From Apostichopus parvimensis (lineage: Eukaryota > Echinodermata > Holothuroidea > Aspidochirotida > Stichopodidae), in NCBI GenBank assembly GCA_000934455.1, contig KN886025.1, forward strand, positions 8,142-34,038: DNA of 25,897 nucleotides, in the 5' to 3' direction. The position numbers and the translations under genes were made by a program. The number at the start of each line of letters is the position of its first letter. Position 1 is the first letter of the stretch. Below the pieces are notes generated by a model that was not told the origin of the DNA, did not search any database, and saw only the letters and a program-made list of their open reading frames with translations. Below are positions 1 to 9,483 of the stretch, in pieces.

Positions 1-536
1 CCGCTTATAGGTCATTACAGAATGCATTTTACCAAAGGTTAAAAACATTGATCAAAATTTGATAGCAGCTGATTTTAAACTTAGGCAATCATTCTTCCCT
101 TTTCAGTTAACAATTAATTGATAATTTGGGTTTTTATGTCCATTAACTTTCTCTTGTTATCAAATATATGCCTTGTAATGATCAGAAACAGTTTATTAGG
201 TTTGTCAGCTATATTTATGTCACAACAGAAATTAACAAACCTGTTGCTTTACAAACAAACAAAACTTAAAAATGATCAATGAAGGCCTAGAGGTACCACA
301 CTTTCATAAATGATTCCAAGTCTGGCCTACATTGCACATAATTTGGCTGTTATTGTCTTATATGATTGAATTATGCCTTAAAAATATTTTTAAAGCAAAT
401 CTTTCACCATGGTGGTCTAAAGTGTTTCTTGAAAAAATAACAAAATAAATGGTGAATTAGGTAGCTCTGGACAATAAATGGTACCCAAACAGAAGAATCG
501 ATTTTCCTAATTAATTAATTAATGTATTATACTCAC
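1..536. other. Gene A intron, left edge
   Basis: AT-rich intronic sequence after the last visible gene A donor. I see no exon with both borders, and no repeat I can name. Confidence 0.6.
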
Positions 537-640
537 AGCTTTTTGTTCTGACTTCTTCTTCCAAGAAACGGATCTCCTCGCCTTGCTCTCTGATTTTATT
601 CTCAGCCACTTGATTTCTTTCAATCAGTTCATCCGCAATT
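537..640 (-). CDS. Gene A coding exon 9, coiled coil
   Basis: A 104-bp exon from a T-rich TTTGCAG acceptor to AGCT|GTGAGT. It encodes IADELIERNQVAENKI and then REQGEEIRFLEEEVRTKS, a strongly predicted coiled coil by its i/i+3/i+4 hydrophobic spacing. It leaves in phase 1, so at least one more exon lies outside the window on the left. Confidence 0.85.
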
Positions 641-3600
641 CTGCAAAAAAAAAACACAACAGAATATTCCAAAGTTTAGCTTGCAGATACCTCTAACATC
701 ATTTGTGTTTAAAGGTCGTCCACAAGTGCTATAGATTCGCATTAAAGCTGGTGCTATAAAATGCCCTTGCTTGATTCACACCGTTTGTATTAATCTATGA
801 GTTGATACTATGTTTATCAAGCATACAAATGATCGGTAGCAAAATTTTCACAAGGAAAAAAAAAAGTCAAAGGTAATTTGCAAACATTTCCATCAAAGCT
901 TTGAGAGTTTCCTTGAGAAATGGGAAAATGCTAAATCCTTCCCTGCATTAGTGTTATAGTCGAGTCCAGCATATCCAAGTCTGAATCTCAATCCTCTTAC
1001 CTCTTTATTAAGTCTGAGTCTTAGGTATTGGAGTCCAAGTCCTAATCAAATCTGCTATTTGGTATGCTTGTGTATAAGTGATTTGAATATTGTTGGGCCT
1101 TATCTGATCTATAAGGCCCAAAAGTGGGCTTAATCTCCACACTTTGTCTAAGAAAGGGGTCGAGGACCACAAGTCTGTTTCAGGCTATGGCACTGGTGGA
1201 GGGGGTGCTATGATAACTCCCCCCCCCCCACCCTAAGGTCAATATCACTATCAACCTGTTCCTTATCACCACTCACTACTCAGACTATCTGCATACTTCA
1301 ATAGTTTTGTAGGAATTGATCAACATTTCTAAGGAAATGTGGCATTAAGACGTGGACCATGGGTCACGACAAATTTTAATGAGTAGTAAACAAAGTACCT
1401 TTCAAATCTGATCTATGTATACAATAATCCAAATCCAATTAAAACTAATCCTATTATATTCATCCGAAATGTCACTGTTGACTACTTGCGAGCTCCTTGA
1501 TATATTACCTGTGATGTCTCTTCATGAACTGTACCCTTTCTTCATCCATTTCTCGCCGATTTCGAAGAAGTAATTGTGACTGTTCTAATTTAGCTTCCAT
1601 CAGTAGCCAGTCCTTTTCCTAACAAAACAACTTGTTTTTTAATCAGAATGCTAGTACAAGATCACATCACGGCATGAAACTTATTGACTTCTTCTTACTT
1701 ACCATCCCCAGAGATTTACTATTTACTTTTCCAAATGATTCCTCTTCACTATTTGAAAATAATTGGAAAGTTTAATACACCATCCAGAAAAATAATTTCA
1801 AAAGTTTTTTTTTGTAGTTTTTCAGCAAGGTAATATTTGGAAGCATTACAGAGATGACCTAGCAAAGAAATGTGGTTAATTTAAAATACTTTCAATGTTA
1901 TGAAACTAATACCTTAAAATGTGTGACACTGCACCAGCAAGAGATTTATCGACTATTTAGATTATTGGCGGTTTTTTTTCAAAAAGTTTACAGCCGATGT
2001 CAGCCTTGAGAGCACTATTTACCTCCTGAGAAAAACCAAACATTTGTGAGATATTCTTGGTGTCTAGACTTTGGAAGATTATAGAGACTTGTGACCTAAA
2101 ATTATAATCAAAAGAATTAATATGACTCTACTTCTTGCTATGAAATAGTATTTGGAGCAAAAAGTTGCAGAGTCTTACAGTAATAAATATATTCTTTATG
2201 AATTCTTTATGAAAAGTCAACTCACAGCAATCAATTGCTTCAATTTGCCATACGATTCCCCAGCCAGTTCAAGGCTCTGTTCATCTGTGTCATCTTTCAA
2301 AGTAACAGTTCCTTTAGGTTTGGGTTCCTGTAGAGGAATAGAGACATTGGTATTAACATTAATCATGCTATTAATATGACGAATTAATATGACAAATTAA
2401 TTGCGAGTTCCTGCTTGCAGGAGGATCTAAACTACAAACATACATATGACTCTACTTCTTGCCCAGATTTCAACAGTTATACATATCTTGCATGAATAAA
2501 AGGTAACTCAAAGAAATCAATTGCTTTAATTTGCCATACAGTTCCCTTACCAGTTCAAGGCTCTGTTCATCTGTGTTGTCTTTCAAAGTAACAGTTCCTT
2601 TTGGTTTGGGTTCCTGTAAAAATAAAGACATTGATATTTAACATTAGCCATACTTGTAAAGTACATTATTGTAGGGGAACATGAAACAAAGTAAAAACAG
2701 ACTAACTGCTTGAATATTCCACACTGCACAGAGTAAGCAAATGAGATACAATTTCCTAATTAGTTACAATTGCCAGATTAGACAAAATGCCCCCCCAAAA
2801 AAGAGGAAAAACTTGAGATCATCCAAAGACTTAACTATAAGCTGGAAATTGTTATTAATAATATTTGAAGTACAATTAACCAATTAGCAACTGATTTTAA
2901 TTTCAGTCAATTTCCTTAACTTAGTTTAGAAGTTATCACAGCCTCCTTGATGTTATCAATGTTTTGTTGAAAAATCAAACAAAAGTTCCATGAGCTCTTT
3001 GATTGATTTCAATGACATACAAACACCGGAAAAACAAGTGTGTAGCATATTATTGTTAAGCGTGTTATGCTTCATTATGAGTCCATTTTACAGAGTTGAA
3101 AGTTACAAAAATGAAAAAAAAAACATAGGAAAAGCTGAAATTTAATATATGGATTCCAAATTTGATTCATTTATTTCTCAAAGGAATGTCAAAAAAACTT
3201 TGAATATTGACAGTTCACTGGGAAATTGCACAAAGAGGGACATGTGCTCAACCCCCCTCCCCACTCCCTCCCTACATGCTCCCACTCTCTCCCTTTGAGC
3301 CCACCGTTTGGAAATGATATAAATATGTAAAAATTTAATTTGAAATGGAAAGTGTTTTGCAGAAAGATTCTTACTTCCAGTTTTGATTGTACCTGGTTCA
3401 CCTTAATCCTGTCAGTGGTCAAATTCCACCAATTTTCAATATTCCAAATTTACGAATGTCACTTTACAAAAATGTTTGGTTAACCATAACTAAATATGAA
3501 ATATATAAACACAATTAGGTCCAACTATCAGATTTTAAAGAATTCAAAGACAATATTTGATGTTACCCACCCACTCATCATCCTTATTGTCCATCTCGTT

Positions 3601-6600
3601 CTGACCTTCCAGCACCATCTCTAGTGACCTCCAGGTGGCATCAGCCCAAGAATGAGAATTCCCCAAACTTTCGGATTCTGTGCTCTCGTTTGAAGTCGTC
3701 TCTTCGGGTTCCTCCTCGATAAAGTCATGTCCGACCAATTTCTCTACGCTCTCTCTGTCCGAGCACTCGCACTGTATCAGATCGTTGCCACAGCACAGGG
3801 TCACATTCTGTAGATGCATCAATGGGTAAGACCTTGCTTTGGCCACCGCATGTCGGCCTGCTCTACCGACACTCTGCCCCGGAAGCTCGACGTATTCTAC
3901 ATCACAGTTAGATGAATCATACTCTGGTGGTCCATCATCTGACGACTCCTCCATGATGAGACTTATGTCACTGCCAGAGGACTCAGGCAATGTCTCCTCT
4001 GATTCCTTGGCCGGTATCGCATCGTCTGCAAAGTTGACATGTTGTTCCTCGTGATGGGTGGCATCTGCACCTGATATATTTACCTCAATGTCATCCATGG
4101 ATATGTCACTGCTATCACCTATCCCTTCGCTGGGAGACTGTCCCTCCTTTTCCTCCGATGGTACCCCTTGCTCCTCTCTGATATGTTCTTCTTCTCCTCT
4201 GGCATGACCTTGACTCTGTCGGTGCAAGGACTTTGCACTGGCGATCCGTTCGCTGATGATCAGCTCTGTCTTCAGCTTCAGCAGCTCGGAGGGGGCACTG
4301 TTGAGGTGGAACTGCTCTGCGCTAGACTTGAACGGACACACCTCTGGATGCACGCCGGTAATGCTGTCTACACGTTCCATGGCCGATGGAAAGCAGAGCG
4401 ATTCTTTACCCGTAAACAGTTCAGAAGGAGTCGTAAAGCTCTGAAAGGAGCCCACACCTCCAGTAGCCTCCGCCCTCAATCTCTGTTCTTTTCTGAGCAG
4501 CAGATTTGAAGGAGTGGAATATTCAAAGAAAGGTGCATCTGGAGACTTTAAAGAAGAAGGCTGTTTCTCTAGCTTGTTAACGGCAATGCTCTCTGGGTCA
4601 GCCGTTGCTCCTCCAATGGTTGGATTGTCATCATCCTCTTCACTTGAAACAGTTCCAAACTCCACATCATCCTGCATCATCTTTGCAAGTTGTCCCTTGC
4701 GTGGTAATGGATCAGTAGCAATATGACCAGAGCTGAGCCTATTATTCTGAGCAATATCACATCTTTTTCCTCCATGTGACTGGGATGATGGTAACAAGTC
4801 ACTGTTGGCTGCTGTAATGTCACTTTGTGTCATCAGTGACTGTTTTGAAGGTTCTGTGAAGCTGTTAGATGATCCGACACTACCTTTTCCTTGCTCTGTC
4901 ATCTGTCTTTCCTCTAAATTGCTTTCTGTAACTTCACCAGAAGGTAAGGCATTCTGAGAATTTGCATCATCTTGCATCATTAGTAACAATTGTGAAGGTG
5001 CTGTGAAACTCTCAAATGACCCTACCCCTCCTGGTTGCTCAATTGATTCTCTTACCCCTTGTGGTTGCTCAATTGTTTCTCTTACCCCTCCTGATTTCTC
5101 AATTGCTTCTCTTACCCCTCCTACTTGCTCAATTGTTTCTCTTACCCCTCCTGGTTGCTCGATTGCTTCTATTACCCCTCCTGGTTGCTCAATTGTTTCT
5201 CTTACCCCTCCTGGTTGCTCAATTGTTTCTCTTACCCCTCCTGGTTGCTCAATTGCTTCTCTTACACCTTGTGGTTGCTCAATTGTTTCTCTTACCCCTC
5301 CTGGTTGCTCACTTGTTTCTCTTACACCTTGTGGTTGCTCTATTGCTTCTCGTACTCCTCCTGGTTGCTCAATTGCTTCTCTTAGCCCATCTGGTTGCTC
5401 AATTGTTTCTCTTACTCCTTCTGGTCGCTCAGTCGTATCTCTTGTTTCTTGATGCTGATGCACCAATCGTAGACAGTTTTCTGAATCTGACAAATCTGAT
5501 TGAATCAAAACTGAAGGAGAAGTGAAACTTTGAAAGGAACCAACTCCACTGGTACTGTTCACAATCTCCCTATCATCTATTTTCTGCAGCAACTTTGAAG
5601 GCGTCGTGTAAACAATGTCGCTCTCAACTGGCTCAAGTTGCGTTGCTTCCGAACAAGTTTCACTCGATCCCTCGTTGTTACGAGAACTCAGACCAACAGG
5701 TTGAACTTTCTCCTGTGACATGTCTGATGCTGCATTTGTTGTCATAGCTGCATCTTCCTCTGATTGGGTCACAGGTTCTATGGATGGAGTTAATACATCC
5801 TTGTTGGCATAGGCAGTAGCAGTGTTTGTGGTACTTTCCACAGATGTACCAGAGGACATCAGGTTTAAAGATGAAGGTGGCTGGGAGATGCTGTTGGTGT
5901 AGCCTGAATCAGAGTCATCCCCATCATCATGCAGCAGTGCTATGAATTAAAAGACCAAAATATAAAACAAACTAAGTGAAGAAGAAATATAACATTGCCA
6001 CAATCCTACAATTAACTTGAAGGTGGAACCAGGAGGAGGTGTATCAAATCAGTTAATGTCCTGTGAGATAATGTTAAACTTAACTATATAGAAACATTTT
6101 GAATTATTATTATTTAGTCTTTCTTCTTCACTTTAATGTACGTGTTGTCTTACTGCACAATCCACATATGGAAACAAGGCCTCACTTAGCAACTGATAGT
6201 AAACAGTATATATGCTGTCTAGGCTGTCTCATAGAAAGACTAACCAGGGGCTAATTTAATATACAGTACTGCATCGCAAAATGTTATGCAAAATGGGCAA
6301 ATTGCTATTCAAGTGCAACAATGTGTAGCAGTTTTTGCATTTTGCAGACAGTAACCATAGTATTCTATGTAAGACACCAAATTTTTCCCTACTTCTGTAT
6401 CTTCTGTATCTGGACATATCAAAATCTCTTCCCAACATGAAATTAAACTTTTTCAAAGATGCTTCAATGGTTGTTACATAATTGTGCCATATGATTTCAT
6501 TTCAAACAGTGTTATATATGCTAATAATAAATAAACTTTGCTTAGGAAGCATATATACTACCTACTGTATGATGCAATCAGTCTTCATTGAATATTCAGT

Positions 6601-7178
6601 ACTTTGATATGTTCATAGATGTAACATGCATGAAAAGGAGCTGCACTATCTCTAACTTACGTAGTTTATATTGTTTCCTGTCTTGGTGTCCAGTTAAATC
6701 TATAGTTCTACCAGAGGATGAACTATCATGTACATTATCCGTGGTGTTAGGCCTGAAAGAGAGACAGTGCCAATAGTTATTAAGTCTGTCCAAACAACAG
6801 CTTTCCACAAAATGACCAAAAAGACAGAGCTATAACTTTAATCAACCAGTCGGGGATAAATTCAGATGTACTTCGGTTGAGTTCACGATGCACTCTACCA
6901 ACAAAACTATGTCTGCCTCACTGTCTTCTTTAAAAATTATTTATTTCTTTATTGCAATAACTGGTGGCATGAATGTAATATAAAACACAAATTGAATTGA
7001 TAGTTTCTTCACACAGAAATATACACACCTGGTAAAGGAATATTTTCTTTGCTAATGACTATTACATCTTCATTGAGTAAAAGAAAAGGATATTCACTCA
7101 CTTTGCATTTGAGATCCTTCGTGACTGCAGTGCCTTGATAAGATTTTGGTATTCCTCTTGGGAAACTTTGGATGTCAT
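537..7178 (-). CDS. Gene A: repeat-motif and coiled-coil protein, family not recognised (partial, 3' end outside window)
   Basis: A spliced gene read right to left. The coding exons I can join are 7178-7102, 6752-6661, 5939-3575, 3408-3375, 2613-2551, 2327-2226, 1741-1703, 1618-1509 and 640-537. The phases at these junctions are 2, 1, 2, 0, 0, 0, 0 and 2, all compatible. The start ATG has A at -3. The roughly 995 visible residues begin MTSKVSQEEYQNLIKALQS. Residues about 58-845 are acidic and Ser/Thr/Glu-rich, look disordered, and hold seven SFTxPSxLL motifs and thirteen decapeptide repeats. From about residue 846 onward the sequence is Glu/Lys/Leu-rich with coiled-coil character. There is no signal peptide, membrane segment or catalytic motif. 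A structural scaffold is the best guess; the family is unknown. The gene starts head-to-head with gene B. The last exon seen ends in phase 1, so coding continues below position 537. Confidence 0.8.
641..1508. other. Gene A intron
   Basis: Intronic, AT-rich. It holds a loose series of AGTCCAAGTC / AAGTCTGAGTC words at about 960-1050 that may be a decayed minisatellite, plus the poly-C run. Confidence 0.6.
1218..1232 (+). repeat. Poly-C run
   Basis: A run of C interrupted only by one A (CCCCCCCCCCCACCC) inside a gene A intron; a simple repeat with no further meaning seen. Confidence 0.8.
1509..1618 (-). CDS. Gene A coding exon 8, coiled coil
   Basis: A 110-bp exon from GTTTTGTTAG to CACAG|GTAATA. 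It encodes EKDWLLMEAKLEQSQLLL and continues NRREMDEERVQFMKRHH, a clear charged heptad-like helix. It enters in phase 0 and leaves in phase 2, and the shared codon with the next exon gives Arg. Confidence 0.85.
1703..1741 (-). CDS. Gene A coding exon 7 (small, boundaries tentative)
   Basis: Encodes ESFGKVNSKSLGM in phase 0 on both sides, ending at a strong ATG|GTAAGT donor. The acceptor chosen is the AG at GAAGAG, because the stronger-looking CAAATAG acceptor seven bases upstream would not keep the frame with the preceding exon. The donor is convincing; the 5' border is less so. Confidence 0.55.
2226..2327 (-). CDS. Gene A coding exon 6 (duplicated exon, copy A)
   Basis: Encodes the same 21 residues as copy B with one Asn-to-Asp change (KDDTDEQ). 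It then reads through AGESYGKLKQLIA to a consensus GCT|GTGAGT donor, giving 34 codons in phase 0 on both sides. Where copy B has its GTAAGG donor, copy A has GCTGGG, so it cannot splice early. It may be used together with copy B or as its alternative; both keep the frame. Confidence 0.75.
2551..2613 (-). CDS. Gene A coding exon 5 (duplicated exon, copy B)
   Basis: Encodes EPKPKGTVTLKDNTDEQSLEL, 21 codons in phase 0 on both sides, from an ATTTTTACAG acceptor to an internal CTG|GTAAGG donor. It is nearly identical to the exon at 2226-2327, but the stretch matching that exon's last 13 codons now lies beyond this donor, and the original donor position reads TTGAGT instead of GTGAGT. Confidence 0.7.
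2651..3374. other. Gene A intron
   Basis: AT-rich intronic sequence between the micro-exon and the duplicated exon. A pyrimidine-rich CCCCTCCCCACTCCCTCCC block lies at about 3252-3290. No supported exon. Confidence 0.55.
3375..3408 (-). CDS. Gene A coding exon 4 (34-bp micro-exon, tentative)
   Basis: Encodes IKVNQVQSKLE between a CTGACAG acceptor with a weak pyrimidine tract and a good GAA|GTAAGA donor. It is in phase only with the first of the three possible donors of the preceding exon (GA|G gives Glu). The peptide fits the start of a coiled coil. It may be optional, because skipping it keeps the frame if the phase-0 donor at 3570 is used. Confidence 0.5.
3575..5939 (-). CDS. Gene A coding exon 3: large exon with SFTxPSxLL motifs and decapeptide repeat array
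   Basis: One open frame of about 787 codons, starting at the acceptor TTCATAG at 5940. It reads LLHDDGDDSDSGYTNS before the first internal methionine at 5859, so that Met is not the start. The content is acidic and low in hydrophobics. Seven SFTxPSxLL-like motifs surround a 13-unit repeat. The C-terminal part is very acidic (SEEKEGQSPSEG, DISMDDIEVNIS, ISLIMEESSDDG) and contains a short Cys cluster (LCCGNDLIQCECS). Three overlapping donors occur at the 3' end: GTGGGT at 3574, GTGGGT at 3570 and GTAACA at 3566. The first joins the 34-bp exon in phase. The second would join the following phase-0 exons directly. Confidence 0.85.
4268..5618 (-). repeat. Seven-copy SFTxPSxLL-type protein motif array
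   Basis: The copies, from N- to C-terminus, are VYTTPSKLL (near 5600), GVGSFQSFTSPSVLI (near 5520), GVGSFESFTAPSQLL (near 5005), SVGSSNSFTEPSKQSL (near 4860), FFEYSTPSNLLL (near 4510), GVGSFQSFTTPSELF (near 4440) and FHLNSAPSELLKL (near 4290). The core is aromatic-x-(S/T)-x-P-S-x-L-L, often preceded by GVGSF and followed by acidic or basic residues. Spacing is irregular, so this is a recurring short linear motif, not a folded tandem domain. The partner is unknown. Confidence 0.8.
5029..5418 (-). repeat. 30-bp coding minisatellite, 13 contiguous units (GVRETIEQPG/Q)
   Basis: Thirteen 30-bp units abut without spacers and encode GVRETIEQPG with small changes at residues 2, 5, 6 and 8-10 (for example GLREAIEQPG, GVREAIEKSG, GVRETIEQPQ). 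A fourteenth, degenerate unit (TRDTTERPE) sits just upstream, to about 5448. Differences between units are mostly single-base substitutions, and no indel breaks the 30-bp register. The repeat is amphipathic and highly charged. It lies between the second and third SFTxPSxLL motifs, so it lengthens one linker. Confidence 0.95.
5940..6660. other. Gene A intron
   Basis: AT-rich intron between coding exons 2 and 3. Short open frames here show no conserved features; nothing else seen. Confidence 0.6.
6661..6752 (-). CDS. Gene A coding exon 2
   Basis: A 92-bp exon between a TTTCAG acceptor and an AAACTAC|GTAAGT donor. It adds 30 full codons (PNTTDNVHDSSSSGRT...), Ser/Asp-rich and probably disordered. 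It enters in phase 2 and leaves in phase 1, and both agree with its neighbours, which strongly supports the model. Confidence 0.8.
7102..7178 (-). CDS. Gene A coding exon 1 (start codon exon)
   Basis: Encodes the first 25 residues plus two bases of Lys26 and ends at a consensus donor (AA|GTGAGTG). The ATG is preceded by GAAA, a good initiation context, and TAG stops lie upstream in the same frame. The peptide SQEEYQNLIKALQSRR looks helical and basic. The phase-2 end matches the next exon exactly. Confidence 0.8.
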
Positions 7179-7199
7179 TTTCTATCTAGACAGAATTAC

Positions 7200-8320
7200 T
7201 GTTGGAGAACAGAGAATGGTATATATGTGACAAGGAAAGATCTTATTCATGAAAAAGCATCATCAGAAACATGTGGGTTCACAAAGTTCAGACATAAAAT
7301 TATAGCAACTCAAATATAAGTCTTAACTTAATCTGACTAGAAGGCCTGAAAGGAAAAATAGTTACTACTCAAATATTTTAATCATATATGAATGAAAGTA
7401 TTTTGTTTACCTAGGTATTATAAGGTTGATTCAATGCATATGTATTGCCAATGTTTTCTTTCCTTTATATCTAAATAATTATTCCATAACCATAAACAGT
7501 AATATTGAGCTTAATTGACGTTATCTTTAATCTTCCCAAGTATAGTGGAAGGGCACACTTTCAAGAAAATTTCAAGATTTTACCATGTGGCAACAAGATG
7601 GAGTCAAACCTTGCAGTGTGCTAGCAAGAATCCAAAAGTATTTTTGACAATTTTAAGTAAAGTCAAAATATGTTTGCAAAGCTGTAGGTATAACTGATGT
7701 CCCAATCATCACTATCAAGTAGGCCTTACTTATTGTGCATTAGCTTACATTATCAATATCAGTTAAAAGTTAGACTGCTATTTGTTTCAATGAAAAGAAT
7801 GTAAAGAAAATAAATCCTCAATTCCCGACCTTTCTTATTGCATTCGTTATATTTGCATAAATACAAAGAATAGTACGCAGTTAAGGTCATCCAATTCCAG
7901 TCAAATACCAGACATGTAATTGTGATCACTTTTCAATGCTGGTAAATGTGAAAATGTATGGGGTTTGGAGAAGAACGAAATGCACAACCCCATCTGAAAG
8001 TATAAAACATATGTTCTAAAACTTGCTATTATTACATGACACTATAATTGTCAGGTAGCACGTTGATCATAACGTTTAGGTCTAGCATAGGCCTAAGATA
8101 GTCTACCATCAGCTTAGTAGTATTTATTTTCTTAGCTTAGGCTATAGGTCCGTAGGCCTAGATATATTTATCATATGTATGTCTACGTACATGTCTTGCT
8201 ACATCTATTCTAGGCAAGGCCTAACGTTAGGCCAGTGATTAGTGTGAACGTTATAGTTGTTCGCGTGATCATGGTATGATTTGATGAAATAAGAATTGTG
8301 GTATATGATTTGAAACTTAC
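7200..8320. other. Gene A first intron
   Basis: AT-rich intron. The 8070-8240 part is dense in TAGGCCTA, CCTAGATA and GGCCTAACGTTAGGCC words, a palindrome-rich style often met in echinoderm introns. No gene seen. Confidence 0.5.
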
Positions 8321-8450
8321 CAGCTCTTATTTCCTGTCTCGTTTTTATCAATGGTAATTTTCCTTATGAGCCTCTTGCCGTAGTCTAATCTTAAAATTTG
8401 TATTGCAAATATTAATACCTTCGAAACTGAATCACGTCCACATTTCAAAC
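8321..8450 (-). other. Gene A 5' UTR exon (start uncertain)
   Basis: On the minus strand a strong donor (GAGCTG followed by GTAAGT) lies at 8320-8315, just below the CpG-rich promoter. It would splice to the exon that holds the gene A ATG. Possible acceptors for that exon are the AG ending near 7199 or the AG four bases upstream of the ATG. The transcription start is not visible, so the upper boundary is approximate. Confidence 0.5.
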
Positions 8451-8666
8451 GTGCCAACGTTGATTATGCGCGCGCCCGAAATAATCGTCATTTGCGCGAC
8501 CTGCTGCCATTTTTGAACTGATTAACCAACCAAAGAGCGAATAAGACAGGTCTATGACGTCACGGTCACTACGCTCACAACAGTACTGTTGACGTCATAT
8601 TCACTTTGCGTCACATGACATTAATATGCATTTCTGATTGGTTAGAAGTTTGTACGCCCAACAAGG
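8400..8666. promoter_or_regulatory. Shared bidirectional promoter of genes A and B
   Basis: This stretch separates the 5' UTR donor of gene A (8320, minus) from that of gene B (8766, plus) and is richer in CpG than its surroundings (GCGCGCGCCCGAAATAATCG near 8468). It carries two perfect TGACGTCA (CRE/ATF) palindromes at 8555-8562 and 8590-8597, an inverted CCAAT (GATTGG near 8636), a GCCATTTTT YY1-like site near 8507 and an E2F-like TTTGCGCG near 8491. There is no TATA box at an obvious place. Exact start sites cannot be read from sequence. Confidence 0.65.
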
Positions 8667-8765
8667 ATGACAACAATTTGCGTCTTGTTGATAATGACAG
8701 TGACAAAGAAGTTACATAGTCGCACGACGTGGACGGATATTGAAGCGAAAAAGGAACGCATAGAA
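8600..8765 (+). other. Gene B 5' UTR exon (start uncertain), with possible upstream ORF
   Basis: A strong donor ATAGAA|GTAAGT at 8766 follows the promoter. It is the natural partner of the acceptor at 11971, two bases upstream of the gene B start codon. An ATG at 8667 opens 33 codons in this exon. After splicing that frame continues two codons and stops at a TGA that overlaps the gene B start (ATGGATGA). The first exon's 5' end is a guess. Confidence 0.5.
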
Positions 8766-9483
8766 GTAAGTTTCAATCTCATTATTAATATAGATCAAAA
8801 TAATGGTTATCTTTCTAAGGAATATGTGTTACTGGTTCGACAGCTATATTTCCACGTTCTTTACAGTATAAAAATGCACATAAATTGGCTTTTTTTCTTC
8901 TTCATATTTCGTATGGAAACCACTACTGCAGATATTGCTGTTTACTATCTCCCAAATCAAACAATTATCTTGCTTGCTCATTCACTTCTTTTTTTAAAAT
9001 TTAGCTGCGATGCTTGTGAGTCATTAGAATGATATGTTATGTAAGTAATATTTTAATTGAAATTGAGAATGTCTCTAACATTTAGAGTACGTGATTGGGC
9101 GTATATCACGCCGTAGCAAAAAAAAAAGCATATTTAGTACAGGTTGAATGTTGGGCTGAGTATAATAATATTATTTAAAAGAAAGTTCACTATGGAGTAA
9201 AAACAAGAACAAAAACAAGCTCAATTCTACGGAGCTGTACATCGCATGGTTATTATTATAAGAAACCTCGGTCTTCATTTATTGCTTTTAGTTGTGTGAA
9301 TTCAAATGAAATTGTTATTCAGCGCTACAGTGTAGGTCTACAGGTGAGTGATTGAACTTGGATGTATAACATTATTATATGAACTATTGAATTAATGTAT
9401 TATTATAACAAGAAAGAACCAATATGGTATTTTCAAGAGACAAAGAGTGCAATTCATGGTAAGCATGATAGGCCAATACTATC
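8766..9483. other. Gene B intron 1, proximal part
   Basis: AT-rich intron following the 5' UTR donor. Short open frames only; no exon or named repeat. Confidence 0.6.

Larger units (their letters stand above)
2121..2650 (-). repeat. Tandem segmental duplication containing one gene A exon
   Basis: Two segments, about 2121-2345 and 2445-2650, share the exon, both splice borders and intronic flanks. On the left both start with TATGACTCTACTTCTTGC (2121 and 2445). On the right both continue into similar GAGACATTGGTATTAACATT / AAGACATTGATATTTAACAT sequence. An indel of about 40 bp separates left and right offsets. The exon parts are far more alike than the flanks, as expected for selection on coding sequence. 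Confidence 0.8.

Noticed and set aside
3189-3422. Separate 77-codon minus-strand gene
   Set aside because: Only its first part (IKVNQVQSKLE) looks coding and ends at a good GTAAGA donor; the rest is intronic in composition.
5029-5418. CRISPR-like repeat array
   Set aside because: Units are contiguous with no unique spacers and code in register inside a eukaryotic exon.
5003-5525. Long open frames on the plus strand through the 30-bp repeats (LTPPGCSIVS-type translation)
   Set aside because: They are antisense shadows: a stop-free 30-bp unit repeated 13 times opens several frames. They have no splice or start support, while the minus-strand frame extends far beyond the repeats on both sides.
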